Source of the DNA: Parascedosporium putredinis
Lineage: Eukaryota > Ascomycota > Sordariomycetes > Microascales > Microascaceae
Assembly: GCA_949357655.1 (NCBI GenBank)
Contig: CASHTG010000018.1
Coordinates: forward strand, 310,001 to 374,000
Reading direction: 5' to 3'
DNA: 64,000 nt
Part shown: positions 1-12,436 of the stretch, piece after piece
Position numbering within the stretch: position 1 is the first letter of the stretch
Layout: the number at the start of each line of letters is the position of its first letter
Position numbers and translations under genes: made by a program
Notes under the pieces: model-generated
The model's input: the letters and a program-made list of their open reading frames with translations, nothing else
Told to the model about the DNA's origin: nothing
Database searches by the model: none

Positions 1-2929
1 CGTTGAGTCAGGTCAAACGAAAGCACTTTAGCTTCGACACTAACCTGGCAGCTCCCTTGCTCAAGGCGAAGGTGTCCCTTGCGACCTCAAGACGGAATCA
101 TAAACCGTCAATGATCAATCCAGACAGCTGGTTTCTTCGAGAATCTTTGTTCCTCAGAGGCCAAATACCCTCCCCCAGCAGCCCGACACACCAACCTATC
201 AACACTGGGATGCTTGGGGTCTTTTCAAGATCCTGTCCTGGGAAGTTACATAGCTTACGCAGTGAACGTGAAGCTCAGGCCCGATCAAGAACTTCACTTG
301 GCCATTTGCCGTTCTTACAATAATCAACGTTTTTGAGCACCAGAGACCACCTTTGGCGGTTTCCGGGAGGACCCCGACCAAATCCTCGCGCAGACACAGC
401 CTAGCACTACTCCAACCCGATAGCTTTTGTTCAGTCTGCCAATTTTCGATCTTCCTTCAGCACCCACGCAGCCATCTAGACCTGTCGCGGCAGGCCCCGA
501 AAAGCATCTCCGTCCAGAAGCGGAATTAACAGGGGATTTGTTTGGTGACAAACGCAGGTGATTGTAGCAGCGCCCTGGGTGTGTGTGTGTGTGTGTGTGT
601 GTCGTTGGATAAGTATAGTCTGTTCGTGTGATGGGCGGCGGCAAAGTACTGACTGGTATTGCCAAGTCCATGCAGACAGTGTGTCACTGTAGAAGGCGGA
701 CCTATTTGCTTCTCCGTGACATATTGTGGGTGGATCCTACTTGCGTGCGCGATTGCTTGTGTCTAATCGACCCCTTACCATCATTGATGAGCAACCATTC
801 ACTCCACGGGCCATTTCGGATCGAGAGGGGATTGCTAGGTAAAGGTCCCAGCTCTGGTTTCCCGCGGCTCGCGTTTTCACAACGTGGTGTGGGGAAGATG
901 GCACGCCCTCGAACTTGCCCGTCACCCGGCAAGTTCCCCGGTAGGAGTGCAAGTGATAGAAGGCCTCTAGAAGCCTCTCTTGGCCTCCTAACCGTCAAAT
1001 ATACTCAGGGATCGAGAGGTAAAAGCTTGATTATTGTCTCTTTTCGGAGACGCATGCCCCTCCACCTTTGAGAGTCTCCCGAGTATGCGACTATCCCGAT
1101 GACCTTTGGGCATGTATGGTCATAGATACTGGTCAATAAGAGGGCCTTCTGACTATTTCGCTCTTCTCTGCAATCTGGCTTGCCGCCTGATGCACTTGAC
1201 TGTCTCGCGTTTCTTCTTTATTGATTGCTAATATCACGTCGCTACGCCACAAGCAAGAAAGCGTTCACAGAGGGGATGGGGGAAACTCTCCCAATCCGCT
1301 GGTCATTTTTCAACTCCAAAAGCCGGGCAGGCTGAAGAGGTAGGGTTCTTGGACAATGTGTACACACTGACATAGGGTTTGATTCCAAGAATCCCTATCA
1401 ATTCTATCCAACATAGCAGTGTCCAAGAGGCCGACGCGGTGACGGGAAGACAGAAGCTTCTCTGCCGGGAGCGTGCAGAACTGATGGCATCTTCGCCAGT
1501 CAGAGAGCCAATCATCATTCAATGAAGAGCATGCACCCAAAGTCGCCTCCACCCCAAAAGAGAAGAGAGAAGAGAGAAGAAAGAAAGCAATGAAAGCGAG
1601 GAAAGAGAAACAGAAAAAAGGGAAAGGAAGAAGGGAAGGAAGGAAACGTGAGCGCCCGTCCGTTTTACGTCCCTTCTAGGAACAAGAAAAAGCGAACGGA
1701 GTTGGTGATACGGAAAGGGACATTGCAGCCCTACGGTCCGCAAGAGGTGGGTGGGTGGTGACGGGAGACGTTGAAGAAGGGGACGAAGGCAGACCCTCTC
1801 TCCGGTTTCCCGGTTGTGACGTTGCAGTCCCTATCGATCGGCTCTGCCGTGATCTCCTGCAACAATTTCTCTTTGGCTTGTGCCTGAACAGGAGGGACTG
1901 GCCGATGTGGGAGTATGGCTACATCCTCCTAGCCGGCTTTCGTCCCTTTCCTTTTCCGTTTCCTTTTCCTTTTTATCTCCTTTTGCTGGAAGGTACGGGG
2001 GATACGAGGCCCGATCTGGCATGATACGCGACAGAGCCTCCACGAGGATATCCAAAACATCAAGAGTAAAACGTCTGAAAACCGGAAGGGGGCGAAAAAG
2101 AGCCTAACATTACTTAGTGAAGCCTCGCGCCCATCCCATCCCACCCCAGCTTTGTTTTGGAATGAGGCCCTGTGAATCGGTTGAGGGATGAGGCGAGGTT
2201 CTGGAGGCGAGGGTAGCACAAAGGGGGAGGGGGTGCGACCAGCCAGACACAACCGTGACTAGAGTGTCGAGATGGAGAGGGAAGGCATACGAGATGGGGG
2301 TTATCCATTGTCAGGGGCAAGTGGTCGGTCAGGGTTGAAGATTTGATGAAGAGCCGCACCCCACGCGTCGGCGGCGGCGGCGGTTACGTATGATGAGTAT
2401 TCAGGCATGACGGCGTACATAATATGCTACATTAAAAGGAGGAAAAAAAGGCAAAACCCGGCATCTGAGACATGCGCTTCCTGTCAAGTGTATGCGTGCG
2501 ACTCTTCCAATCCTTCGACCGGAAGATCCTTCATCCAACAATTTATCCTGGCAACGGCCGCGGAAGCAGACGGGCCCAAAAAGACGAGACGATAATTCCA
2601 CGCTCGTTCCCTGGTAGGGCTTGCGACGGCCTTTTGGAGAGCTCACGGCGGCGGGCAAGACAACGAGGCCTTGCTCTTGATACTCCATAATTCTCGGCGA
2701 GACGTTTCTTCTACGAGCCTGCCCTGGTTCCTGCTAAAATTGAGGGAAACCTCTTAATGCTGTCGTGGAGGGGCGTGCCGTGCTTTGAGGCTCTGGAGGA
2801 GACTCGAGCCACCCAGAATTAGCCCTGAGTAGCCTAGATCATATGGCTCAAGCCTGAAGTAGGAGCATGCGAAAGTAGATGGGGGCCAGAGGGCGTGAGT
2901 AATGTGCTCGATAAGACTGCAGTCCTGTC
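1..2929. other. Intergenic stretch, no gene recognised
   Basis: No open frame here resembles a known family, and none shows a convincing exon chain. The stretch contains a (GT)n microsatellite near 579-602, a long polypurine run around 1555-1650 and a pyrimidine run near 1945-1980. Its right end is presumably the 3' flank of the Cactin gene, which is transcribed towards it. Confidence 0.5.
579..602. repeat. (GT)n dinucleotide microsatellite
   Basis: Twelve uninterrupted GT units are read directly from the sequence, in a non-coding context. Confidence 0.9.
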
Positions 2930-4603
2930 TTATTTTCGGTAATAAATCTATTTTATGGCCGTGGTTAGCAAGGAGTATAACAAAGTGATAGGTGACTTGG
3001 TATTCGCGGAGCCAAGTGTGGGAGTATCTGGGAGACGCTTACCTTTTGAACTGGAAATGTAATTGCAAGATGCCCTGGAAGATAGAAAGGGTTAGTATAG
3101 GTTTAGGCTGGCTGCGAGGGGGCTCGTAGTTGAGTGTTTTTTGAGGCGTACCTTGTCGAATGTGCTGCGGAATCCCCTTTCCTTCTTCGCGCTGTAATCC
3201 CACTCGCGATCTACTATCCTAAACGCAATGTCTTCGTAGGGCGGCCCGGCGATGAACCGGATCAAGCAGGTGTCCGCCTCGCCAGCAGGCGTGAAGGATT
3301 CGCCGCGCCGGCGACCATGCTCGCGAATGATCTTGTAGGTGGGCGCCTTGGTCTTGTCGATCAGGTCGGGGTAAAAGATGTTGAACTTGTAGCCCTGGAC
3401 GACCTTGGGCGGCGGGTTATCGTGGTCGTAGTGGGTCTGGTTGTACTTGTTCCATTCGTAGCCCATCTGCACGCGGTTGAAGTAGCGAGGCTTGCGGGGC
3501 CGGTGCTTGCCGGCCCACTTGGGGCCGACGCCCCGGGTACGGATTCCTCGGCGGCGAAGATTTCCTCGTTCTCGCTGAAGCCCTTGGCCACTTCGCGCTC
3601 GAAGAGCGCCTTGGTCGTCTGCGAAAAGTCTTCGTTGGGGAGCTGCGCGAACCTAGCAGTTCCCGGCGGCGCGCTGGCGCCCTGGGCAGCCAGCTGCGAC
3701 GGGGTTTCGAAAAGGGCCTGTTCTCGGATCTCTTCTCAACTGAGGTGTACGATTCGGGTTCGGTCCTCGCGGGCGCGGGCGCGGGCGCCACCTGTACGGG
3801 TCCCGCCGCGGAGACGTCCGAGGCCTCGAGAGCCGCTGCCAAGTCCGGGTTCGTCTTCTTGAGCTGCTCGACGCGCGCGCTCTTGATGTCCTGGTATATC
3901 TTCCTGACCTGCGCGCGGGATTTCCACACGTTGAGCCTCTTGAGGAGCTGTTCCCAATAGTCGGTATCGATATCCTCATTCGAGTTGAGCTTGGTCTTGA
4001 TCTGGCCCTCGAGGGTCTCGAGCTGTTCGTACGTCTTGGGGCTGAGAATCTTGTCGATATCGTCAGCTACCGATGCGATGGCACGGTCATCCCTTCCTTG
4101 GCTCAGGAGCTGGTCTCGACGGTGGCGGCCAATGATGCGGAGCGCCCTCCAATACTCGAGGTTCTGCTGGTTGCTCTCGAGAGTGTAGTAGTTTGTGATT
4201 TCGGTGTCGAGCTCCTGGAGCTGTTGCGCATTCAGGAGTCGACGACCCGTTCCGGCGCGGGCACGTCGATCTCGACGTCGCCGTCATCGTCGTCGAAAAC
4301 GTCGCGATCAACATCGATATTGCGGAGGTTGAAGGCGAGCAGGTCGATGGGCGTGGCACGATCCTCGCGGACACGGATATCAGCCTTCTTCTTGGCCTGC
4401 TTCAACACGAATTTATCCTCGTCGGCGACAAACTGCTCCGACTGCTCGTCCTGGGTGAGGTACTTGGTCTTGGACTGGGCTTTCGGCGCGGCGGAGCGGT
4501 TGTTCTTTGGCTTCGAGACGCGAGTGAAGGGGTCGAACTTGGGCCTGGAGGGTTCCCGGGTGTAATCCTTGCCCTGCAGCCTGGCTTGTCTCCCTGGGTC
4601 CAT
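2930..4603 (-). CDS. Cactin homologue, spliceosome-associated factor
   Basis: Cactin is a conserved nuclear protein associated with the spliceosome; the fission-yeast homologue Cay1 affects splicing and telomere function. The start at 4603 (MDPGRQARLQ) precedes a charged segment with 'FVLKQAKKKADIRVRE' and 'ATPIDLLAFNLRNID'. A helical middle region ('NYYTLESNQQN', 'EYWRALRIIGRHRR') follows. The C-terminal Cactin domain is very well conserved ('EWNKYNQTHYDHDNPPPKVV', 'KFNIFYPDLIDKTKAPTY', 'PPYEDIAFRIVDREWDYS'). The last part is split by two introns, at about 3103-3151 and about 2953-3020. This leaves a 32-nt exon (GILQLHFQFK) and a terminal exon that in one frame reads IYYRK and stop. The product would be about 500 residues. 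The frame is broken by single-base losses near 3535, 3735 and 4240, and probably at the last junction. Family assignment is firm; exact ends are less so. Confidence 0.9.
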
Positions 4604-7600
4604 GGTCGGGGTCCACTGTTTACGGCGTGCTGGAATTCGGCCGCAGACGGTGGCGGGGGAGAGGCTGTAGAAAGAGAATGGGGAGAAGGGGTGATAGGAG
4701 GCGTGATGGGCGCGTTCTTCTCTTCGACGGCCTGAATCAAGACGTGGCGTCGTTTTAAGGTTTTTTGTTTTTGCAACCAAAAAAGAGCTGACATCAGTTG
4801 TCGTCTCTGGATTTTTGGTCCCGGGTCACGGAACAGCGTGATGGGCCGTCACTGCACCACCCACCTAACCCGCGAACCACTGCAACATTTTTGGTGGGAT
4901 TCAAGATGCTGACTCAGCACGTTAGCGTGGTGCACCTTCCCAAGGTAATATCGACAAGGCCGAGTCACGCGCAGTGCTTATCCATGTTTCGACGCATACA
5001 GATGTAGGGAAAGAGCAACTGTATGTCAAAAATCCCAAAATTCAAAGTTACATCATGCCAACTCTCCTACTTTGCTCAATCTAGCCTGTCCCAGGGTCAT
5101 GGCGGTCTATGTTCTGTCCTGCCAGCCTTACCCCCGGCGTTCCCCCTGGCTGTGTCACCCTTACCGCATTCACATCAATCCAAAGTCTTCAACAAGATAC
5201 ATTGGGCCAAAAAAAAAAAGGAAGAAAAGGAAAAGAAAAGAAAACAGTGCCATCATCTTTGCCAATCTATGGCCGATGACTCCTTCCCAGTTCGCAGTCT
5301 GATTCGTTGCATGTAATGTCCCGTGCCTCCCTCTCATCCACCCTTCGCCCTTCCGCCCCCACGTTCGAATCCTCGCGTGCAAAGAGCCTGATATGCATTT
5401 CCAACTTTCTCTTGACGTTCACTTGCCCTCCAGTCACCTACTGACTCTCGTTGACCCTCCTTACTCGTGTGCTTGCACCCACTCTTCAGTCTAACGGCTG
5501 AGTCTCCACTATCGGCGCCCCGCCTTGGGCTCTACTGAAAATCCTAGTGATAGGATTCTCCTTATCGTCCATCCAAGCTTGAATCACTGGATTAGATTCC
5601 TCTGGAGATGGAGTCTCTGGGGACTGCTTCGCAATTGTTAGAATCTATTTATCCTACATGGCGGACGAAACCATTGATGATATGGGTTGGATGCTTACTC
5701 GGGAGGCGGCGGAGAAGGCTTTTGCCTATCTTCCTGTTCAGTGCCCCCACCACTGCTAGTAGTTTCGTCCATATCACAGTTCGACGTCGCTAGGCCCGCG
5801 TATGGCAGCCCGAAGTATATGAAGTGTGATGTTTAGCGGTCTCTCGCCAAAGTCAAGGCAAGCGTTAGCTGGTGTAGCTCAAGGAAGCTGAATCTTTGAA
5901 GACGGCCAAGGGTCCCTGGTGGTCAGGAAGTCATCCACGACGAGAGTTTGAGCGAGACCCCGGGGAGAGGGCGGCTACTTTATATCACGACTCCTCACTA
6001 ACAACCATCCATCTATGTCCGCGGACTTTCCTCGCCACCCAACACCCTCATCTCGCAGGAGAGGACCTTGGACATTGGCCCGTATCCAATTCTTGTTTCA
6101 TATCCATGAAACTCGTCAAGGAAGTGAATGGTCTGACTTGCGTGCGCGCGATCCACTTGTAGCTAAGGGAGAGGGTCACGAACTAACCTCGCAGCATAAT
6201 GCGAACGGCAAGACTCAATGACCCGAAGCGACAAGCATGACCATACCCTTCAGTATCGTTGAGAGTTGGTCTCCACACCTCCTATTACCTTCCATTACAA
6301 CCTAAAGACAGAAGCAAAAAGAAGAACGTCGACGTAGGCCAATAAGACAACTGACCGCAGCGTCAATGGCGAGGTCGGTGAACACGGCACGTTGTCGTGT
6401 GTTGAAGACGCGCATACCCATCAGATAAAGGGCTACATGTGCGACAACGAGGGTCAAAATAGCTTGCGCCAAGCCTCTCGCCAGCCAAAGAAACCCAAAG
6501 CGCATGCTGCAAGCCAACATTGCAAGAGAGGTGCGCACGTCCATTTCCCAATGATCTACACCTTCCACCAGACTCAATTGGCGAGAGCAACCGAGGCAAG
6601 ACGGACGACGTTCCCGGACAATGTCCACCCAAATTAAGATCATACCCCACGATGGGCTGGGCTGCCATGTTGTTGACACGGAGAGATGCCGGGTTCCATC
6701 ATCCATCCTCGACCTCCCGCTGGTCTCGTCGGCCCCGTATATTTCCTTCATTCTTCTTCTTTTATTTTATTTACTCCCGAGCCGGATATCCCGCGAGAGC
6801 ATACCCTAAAATTCGGGCGCTGATCGGTATTCTTGACACTTGAGATTCCGGCCTCCAGAGCACAGGCCGCAAGCCACGAGCGTCTCCGGCGGCGGTCGGG
6901 CTTTAATTCTGTCCAGGGGACGGGATGGATAGGCTGCTGATCATCGCTTGTACATGCTCGATCCACTGTAACCAGGTGAGATGAGGAGGAACATTGGCCC
7001 ATATACATCGAGTGCAATATCTGCGGCCCGAAAAAGAATCAAAGAAAAAGAAAAAGAAAAAGAAAAACAAAAGAAAGGCATATCCGATGGGAGCTTCAAC
7101 CTCATTTGACAAAGACGTCACTCATTGCGGAAGCCCTTTTAATATTGGCTGGCGGTTCTCTCCATTTAGGCGGGGAGTCCGCAACCCAGTACCGAGGTCA
7201 TGCTGCGGAACAGGGGTTAAATCAACGAACGGCAACCATTGCTTTTCCCTCCCCTCCCACTCATCTCACCCCTTTCTTCTCCTTTATCAGCTTGGCTTCG
7301 AGCTTGGACAACCTTAAAGCTGGTCTAGGGTTGTTTTGTGCATGAGAGAAAGCTCCGGGAGGGGTTTTTTTTCTTGGGCCCTGTGGTTCGTTACTGATTG
7401 AGATCTCGCTTCGGGCCATTTGACTATTCAGCGTTCGCCATGTGGCACAACTCAACCTAGCGCAATGTCAAGCTAATGGTGACTTGCTTTTTCCCTCCTG
7501 GCGGATCCGGGTCGCCATTCTAGAACTATTCCTCGACTCTTACCTGACAAAACTAATGCCGAACTCCGTTCTTGGTTACTATGTGTTCTCGGATGCTGGG

Positions 7601-8463
7601 AGAGGGCGGGACTTGCCTTGCGCAGTCACCCCAATGCATGCTGGGGATACATCTCGCGCGATATTTTCTGCATGAAAGCACTAAGACTTTGCGTCTTGCT
7701 TATCTGGACTCTCCCCTCGTGACCAAGGTAGCTATCGACCCGCCCACGGGTGAAGGAGTTCTCCCCATCTCCGGCCGGCGCTATGCACAGACATCCAACA
7801 GTCTCAAGGGAATAGGCTCGTCGGTCAAGGGGCCCAGCTCCTTCAACGAAGGATCTTTGCAGAGGAGGACATTATGTCACTCCAGTTCTTGGTTCTGAGG
7901 TAGAACTATTACAACTTGCCTGCGAAAAAAAAAAAAAATAGAGGCCATCCGTACACCACATGCTGCTGCTTTCCTGTGTGTCCCGGCTCTTGATTTCCCC
8001 AGACTACCTACTGAGGTCTGGTCCCCCATACGCACCTCGCTATCCGAGGGCTTTATGGAACCCACCTCTAACCACTCCTTCGAAAATTACCCACCGGCTC
8101 GTGTCATCTCATTTGCGAGAGGCAGAGGCGGAGATGCGACGGAAAAAGGTCCTTGGCACCGGGTTTTGATTTTCGCGCCCTGGTATTGGACTCCTCGGGA
8201 GGAGATTCTTGTTGCTCCCCTCCCCGCATGGAAAGTACATGGCGTGCCTTCCCGCAGATCTCTGCCCGCAGACTCATCATGCCTTCTCCGGCTTTTCTAG
8301 TGTCTTCTCCAAGGTTTCGGTTGGTCCTTTTTTCCCTTCTCCTCCCCCCTTTCCCTCCTCCCCCACCTTCTCTTTTCCTTCTTCTCGGGTTCTTAAGTTC
8401 TCCCTTGTCCCCGATCTGTATGGGTGACACCTGATTGCGACCCATTCGCTTCAACCCGCCAAT
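4604..8463. other. Intergenic stretch between Cactin and the GH3 gene
   Basis: This 3.9-kb stretch has only short frames without family resemblance. It should contain the Cactin promoter on its left and the 3' flank of the beta-xylosidase on its right. A (GAAAAA)n tract lies near 7044-7067. A minus-strand frame at 6302-6751 is partly hydrophobic but was not recognised. Confidence 0.5.
7044..7067. repeat. (GAAAAA)n hexanucleotide repeat
   Basis: About four tandem copies of GAAAAA lie inside a longer purine-only run. They are read directly and are non-coding. Confidence 0.8.
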
Positions 8464-10907
8464 CTAATCGCTTAGTTCGGTATCCGCGCTCCGATCCTTT
8501 GGGGGCTGCGGCCATTGATCTAGAACGGCTGCTCGTCCCGAGAGCTTAAAGTGAAGAGTCCGTTGGGCAGGGACATCTACCTGCAGAGTGTAACTCCTGG
8601 GTAGACGATGGCGTTTCCGTTGATGTCAACGCGCGCAATGTCGCCCAAGGTCAGGTGGATGTCGGCTTCTTGCGACTCACCTCCATCCACGTCGCGGAAG
8701 CGATGGTAACCCACAAGTTCCTTGAGCGGATAGGGAGATGGTCCATAGGTTCCATTTACGAATACGAGGGCGACAAAGTCAGAGAGCACATCTCCCGTGT
8801 TCTCCACCGCCACAGACACAGTATCAAAGGCGCAAAGGTCCAAATACCGTTCCTCGCACGTCTCCAAGAGATCCTGGATATCATAGGTGGCGCTGAGTTC
8901 GGAGGCAAAGGAGGCTTCAAAGGTGGTATAGTGAAGGCCGTGGCCAAAGGGGAGAACCGCATCGGCGTACCATTTGTAAGTCCTCCCGGGGCTTATGTCG
9001 CTCGGGCGCAGCGTCATGTCAGTCATGGGTACGTCCACAGCGTAGGAAGCGGGATATTGCGTCACGGGAAGCCGGCCTGCTGGGGCAGATATTCCATACA
9101 GCAAATCAAACACTGCTGTGCCACCTGCCTGTCCAGGGTACCCCGCCCACAGGATCGCCGAGACGTTTGCATTGTTGAGCAGCGGTGCGTCGTCGATCTG
9201 GTCGCCCAGCTGGATGACGACGCACGGCTTCCCGAGGGCACACACTTTCTCGAGCAGGGCTAGCTGGGCGGCGGGCCAGGCAATGGACGTGCGATCGCGG
9301 TCCTCGCGTTCGATGTTGAGGTGGAGGCCGCCGAAGAAGTAGACGAGTTCGGCGTTCTCGGCGGCTTGAGGGCGTCCTCTGTCCAGTAGTCCTGGGCATC
9401 GGTATCTTGGGCGATGGGGCCCGCGGCGTAGTAGGTAGAGTTGTGGAGGGACTCGGCGACGGAGAGGGGCGTGGCGTAGTACGGCGCGGTGCCTGCGTAT
9501 CCTCCGAGCATCTGGACGGGGCGCGGCCCCAGTGCCCGATGACGGCGATCGGGGTGGCCGCGTCGTAGTCCAGCGGTAGCGTACCGTCGTTTTTCAGTAG
9601 GACGATGCCGTCGACGGCGGATTGAAGGGCAAGCTTCTGGGCGTGCTCGGTGTTGACGTCGTCCCAGGTAAGGGACCGGTAGTCCGAGGAGTCGGCCGGG
9701 TCAAAGTATCCGACACGGACAAGGCCGTGGTACAGCCTAGTGAGGGCCCTATCTATTGTTTCCTCGGTGAGGAGAGATTGGTTCCACGCGCCCACAACAT
9801 CGGTGAGAAGGCCCACCTCGCACACGGTATCGGTGCCGGCAGCGTAGGCTTCGGCGGCAGCCTCGGCGGCGGTCTCGACCCAGTGGTGCTCCGTGTAGAA
9901 GTCGCCGACGGCATTACAATCGCTCGTGACGTATTGATTCTCATCGTCCCAGCCCCAGTGGTCGCGGAGGACGGTCTGCATGAGGTACGTGTCGGCGCAG
10001 GCCGGGGTGCCGTTGACGGCGTTGTAGGCGCACATGATGGATCCGACGCGGAGTCGCGGGCGCACTGCTGGAAGGGAGGCAGGTAGTACTCGACGAGGTC
10101 CTGGAGGGAGATGGGAGCGGAGAAGTTGTGGCGGACGACGTCGCCCCAGCGCTCGATATCGTTGCCGGCGTAGTGCTTGCACGTGGCGATGATCTTCTTC
10201 TTGGAAGGGTCATCGCCCTCGAGGCCCGAGAGAAGGGCCTTGACGTAGCCCTTGATGCGGCGCGGATCCTCGCCGGGGTCTCCATGCCGCGGCCCCAGCG
10301 GGGTCGCGGTACGGGTTGACGTTGGGAGTCCAGTAGTCGAGGCCGGCGTGGCCGGCGTTGCTGAAGGCGCGGGCCTCGGTGGAGATGACGGTGGCGATCT
10401 CGCGGACGAGGTCGTCGTCGAAGGCGGCGGACAGGAGGATGGGGTTGGCGAAGGAGGTGGCGGCGGCGAATTCGCCCTTGTCCTGGAAGTCGACGCCGGG
10501 GAGTATCCGACGCCGTGTAGGGCCTCGTTCCACCACTCGTAGGCGGGGAGGCCGAGACGAGGTGCGCCGGGGCTTGCGCTGTGATGGCGGGGGAAGGGCA
10601 TTAGCCAGGGAGCGAGCGAGGTGGGGGCGACGGGTGCAGGGGTGCAAGGGATGCAGGGGATTGTGTGAGTGACAGGGGGAAGGGGGAGGGCTCACTTGAC
10701 GAGGTTCACCAGTTTCTCGTCAATGGTCATGGCTTCCACCAGGGCGGCGGCCCTGTCAGCGTGGGAGGCGGTCACGTCACACACGAGGTTATCGGCGAGC
10801 GGGCCATTTTCGCAATCGGGGAACTCGAACATGGGCTGGGCGAGGCCCGGTCCGGCGGCCAGAGCCAGAGACAGAGCCCAAGGGGCCAGCGACTTTAACG
10901 GCGCCAT
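8464..10907 (-). CDS. GH3 beta-xylosidase, secreted
   Basis: Exo-acting beta-1,4-xylosidase that releases xylose from xylo-oligosaccharides outside the cell. The start at 10907 gives a signal peptide (MAPLKSLAPWALSLALAAG). A 117-bp intron (10579-10695) follows, then the family hallmarks 'LPAYEWWNEALHGVG', 'GLDYWTPNVNPYRDP', 'CKHYAGNDIERWG' and 'SIMCAYNAVNGTPAC'. The nucleophile motif 'VTSDCNAV' carries the catalytic Asp. The second GH3 domain ('QMLGGYAG', 'AILWAGYPGQAGG') and a C-terminal fibronectin-III-like domain ('VLPFGHGLHYTTF') follow. A stop at 8577 in the local frame is spurious. Restoring one base near 8594 continues into 'YTLQVDVPAQRTLHFKLSG' and ends at 8464, giving about 777 residues, the usual family length. 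Other single-base losses lie near 9365, 9521, 10050, 10275, 10300 and 10500. The next gene upstream, an acetylxylan esterase on the same strand, acts on the same polymer. Confidence 0.95.
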
Positions 10908-12096
10908 GACGTCTTATCCTGATGGATCAATTTGGTGGATGTGAACACTTGTCCGCAATTTTCACCTCGAAGCAAAGGAGCCCAGGCAGTTCATGAGATC
11001 TAAAGAACGAGAGGGCTCAATTAGGAGAGGAATCATGAAGACGGAGAGAGAAAGAGAGAGAAAATATACAGGGCGAGCACGGTATTCCTCGTTCGAGCAA
11101 CTTCGCGTGTCGCGCTCTTTCCTCCTTCGCCCCCGCCCCGGCAAACATGCCGAGCTCGCTCGGCCGGGGAGTTCATGGGGTAAATGGAAGAGTGCCCCGC
11201 CATTTTGGAGAACTCCTTTAACGGAGAGAGGGTTTCTCTTTGAGAGAAGAAGAAAAAATGGGGAAATCTAATATAAATTTTGCGGTTCTTTTTCCCCGTT
11301 CCGCGATGGGTGCCGGGGGCGTGCGGGAGAAGGGAAAATTTTCGCCATGTGCCTAAATAGAGATGTCCCTAACAAGGTCAAGGAAAGAAAGAAAAGGAAG
11401 AACAGCAAAGGGAAAGGAAAAAGAAAAGAAACCCCGTTGTTCGCCCTGTTTTTTGAGGCGCCGCGGTCCGCGCCCGGGTTAATTGCGGGGAGAGACGCCT
11501 TTTTTGCCTTTGATGCCCGAGGGACGCCACGCACGCAGCCTCGTCTACGAGGACGAGTGCCAGCCTGGCCGGAGAAGACGGGCTCCGGGATAATGGCTGA
11601 GGCTTTAAGGCAACTCGGCTCCGGGAAACTGGGCAACGAACGGACGACTCGGGACTAGAGGTTCCAACGCGGTGGTGCAGGACGTGGTTTCGAGCTTTTG
11701 AGGCGACGCGGAACGTGAAGGCGCAGATCGACGATCGCAGTGTGTGCGCGCCGGTGTCTATAAGCTCACGATGCGATACCCTTGATAAAACGATTCAGGT
11801 AGGAAAATGGTTGGCGTGAATATATGAAGCCACTGAACTATGTATCTTGGGAAGAATATATACGGAGAGCTATGTACATGAAGAAGAAAAGTTGTTTATA
11901 CGTGTCGTATCGTACGAACATGAAGAAATTTCGGTTCCTCGCCGGAGACCGGGAACCTCGCCTCATTGCGAAGTTTCTCCACTGGCTAACATCCAGCCAG
12001 CCATCAATCGTCTAGCCTTTGGGAGCCTTCTGCTTCTTCTTCTCGGAAGCGACCCGCCAAAGTAGCATGCCAGAGCGATGGTCAACCACGGTTGAC
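10908..12096. other. Spacer between the two xylan-degradation genes
   Basis: This 1.2-kb non-coding stretch contains the GH3 promoter and the 3' flank of the esterase gene. I looked for the XlnR/Xyr1 core GGCTAA and its complement near the GH3 start and did not find a clear copy. No gene is seen. Confidence 0.5.
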
Positions 12097-12405
12097 TTAA
12101 AGGCACTGGGAGTACCAGTCGTTGAAGTAGGTGCAGGTGTAAGGAGATTGGCACTGATGAACCGTGTTAGCGACGAAGTGATTCGGTCTTGAACAATAGA
12201 GAGAAAGAAAGAAAGTAAAAACGAATCAAGAACTTACGGAAGTCGGGCCGGTCCAGCCAATACCGGCGCACTGGCCCCACCTAGTCTGGCCACCGGCAGC
12301 GGCAGTGGTGGTGGTCGCGGGAGGCTTAGAGGTGGTGGTGGAGGTGGAAGTAGTCTTGGTAGAAGTGACGAGGGTGGTGCTAGAGGTGGAGGTGGTGGTG
12401 GAGCC

Positions 12406-12436
<31 letters not shown>

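Noticed and set aside
1555..1650. Polypurine run as a regulatory or triplex-forming element
   Set aside because: Similar runs occur throughout the intergenic DNA of this window. Nothing ties this one to a gene.
5363..5378. GTTCGAATC string resembling a tRNA B box
   Set aside because: The flanks do not form a T stem, and no D arm, anticodon arm or acceptor stem can be built around it.
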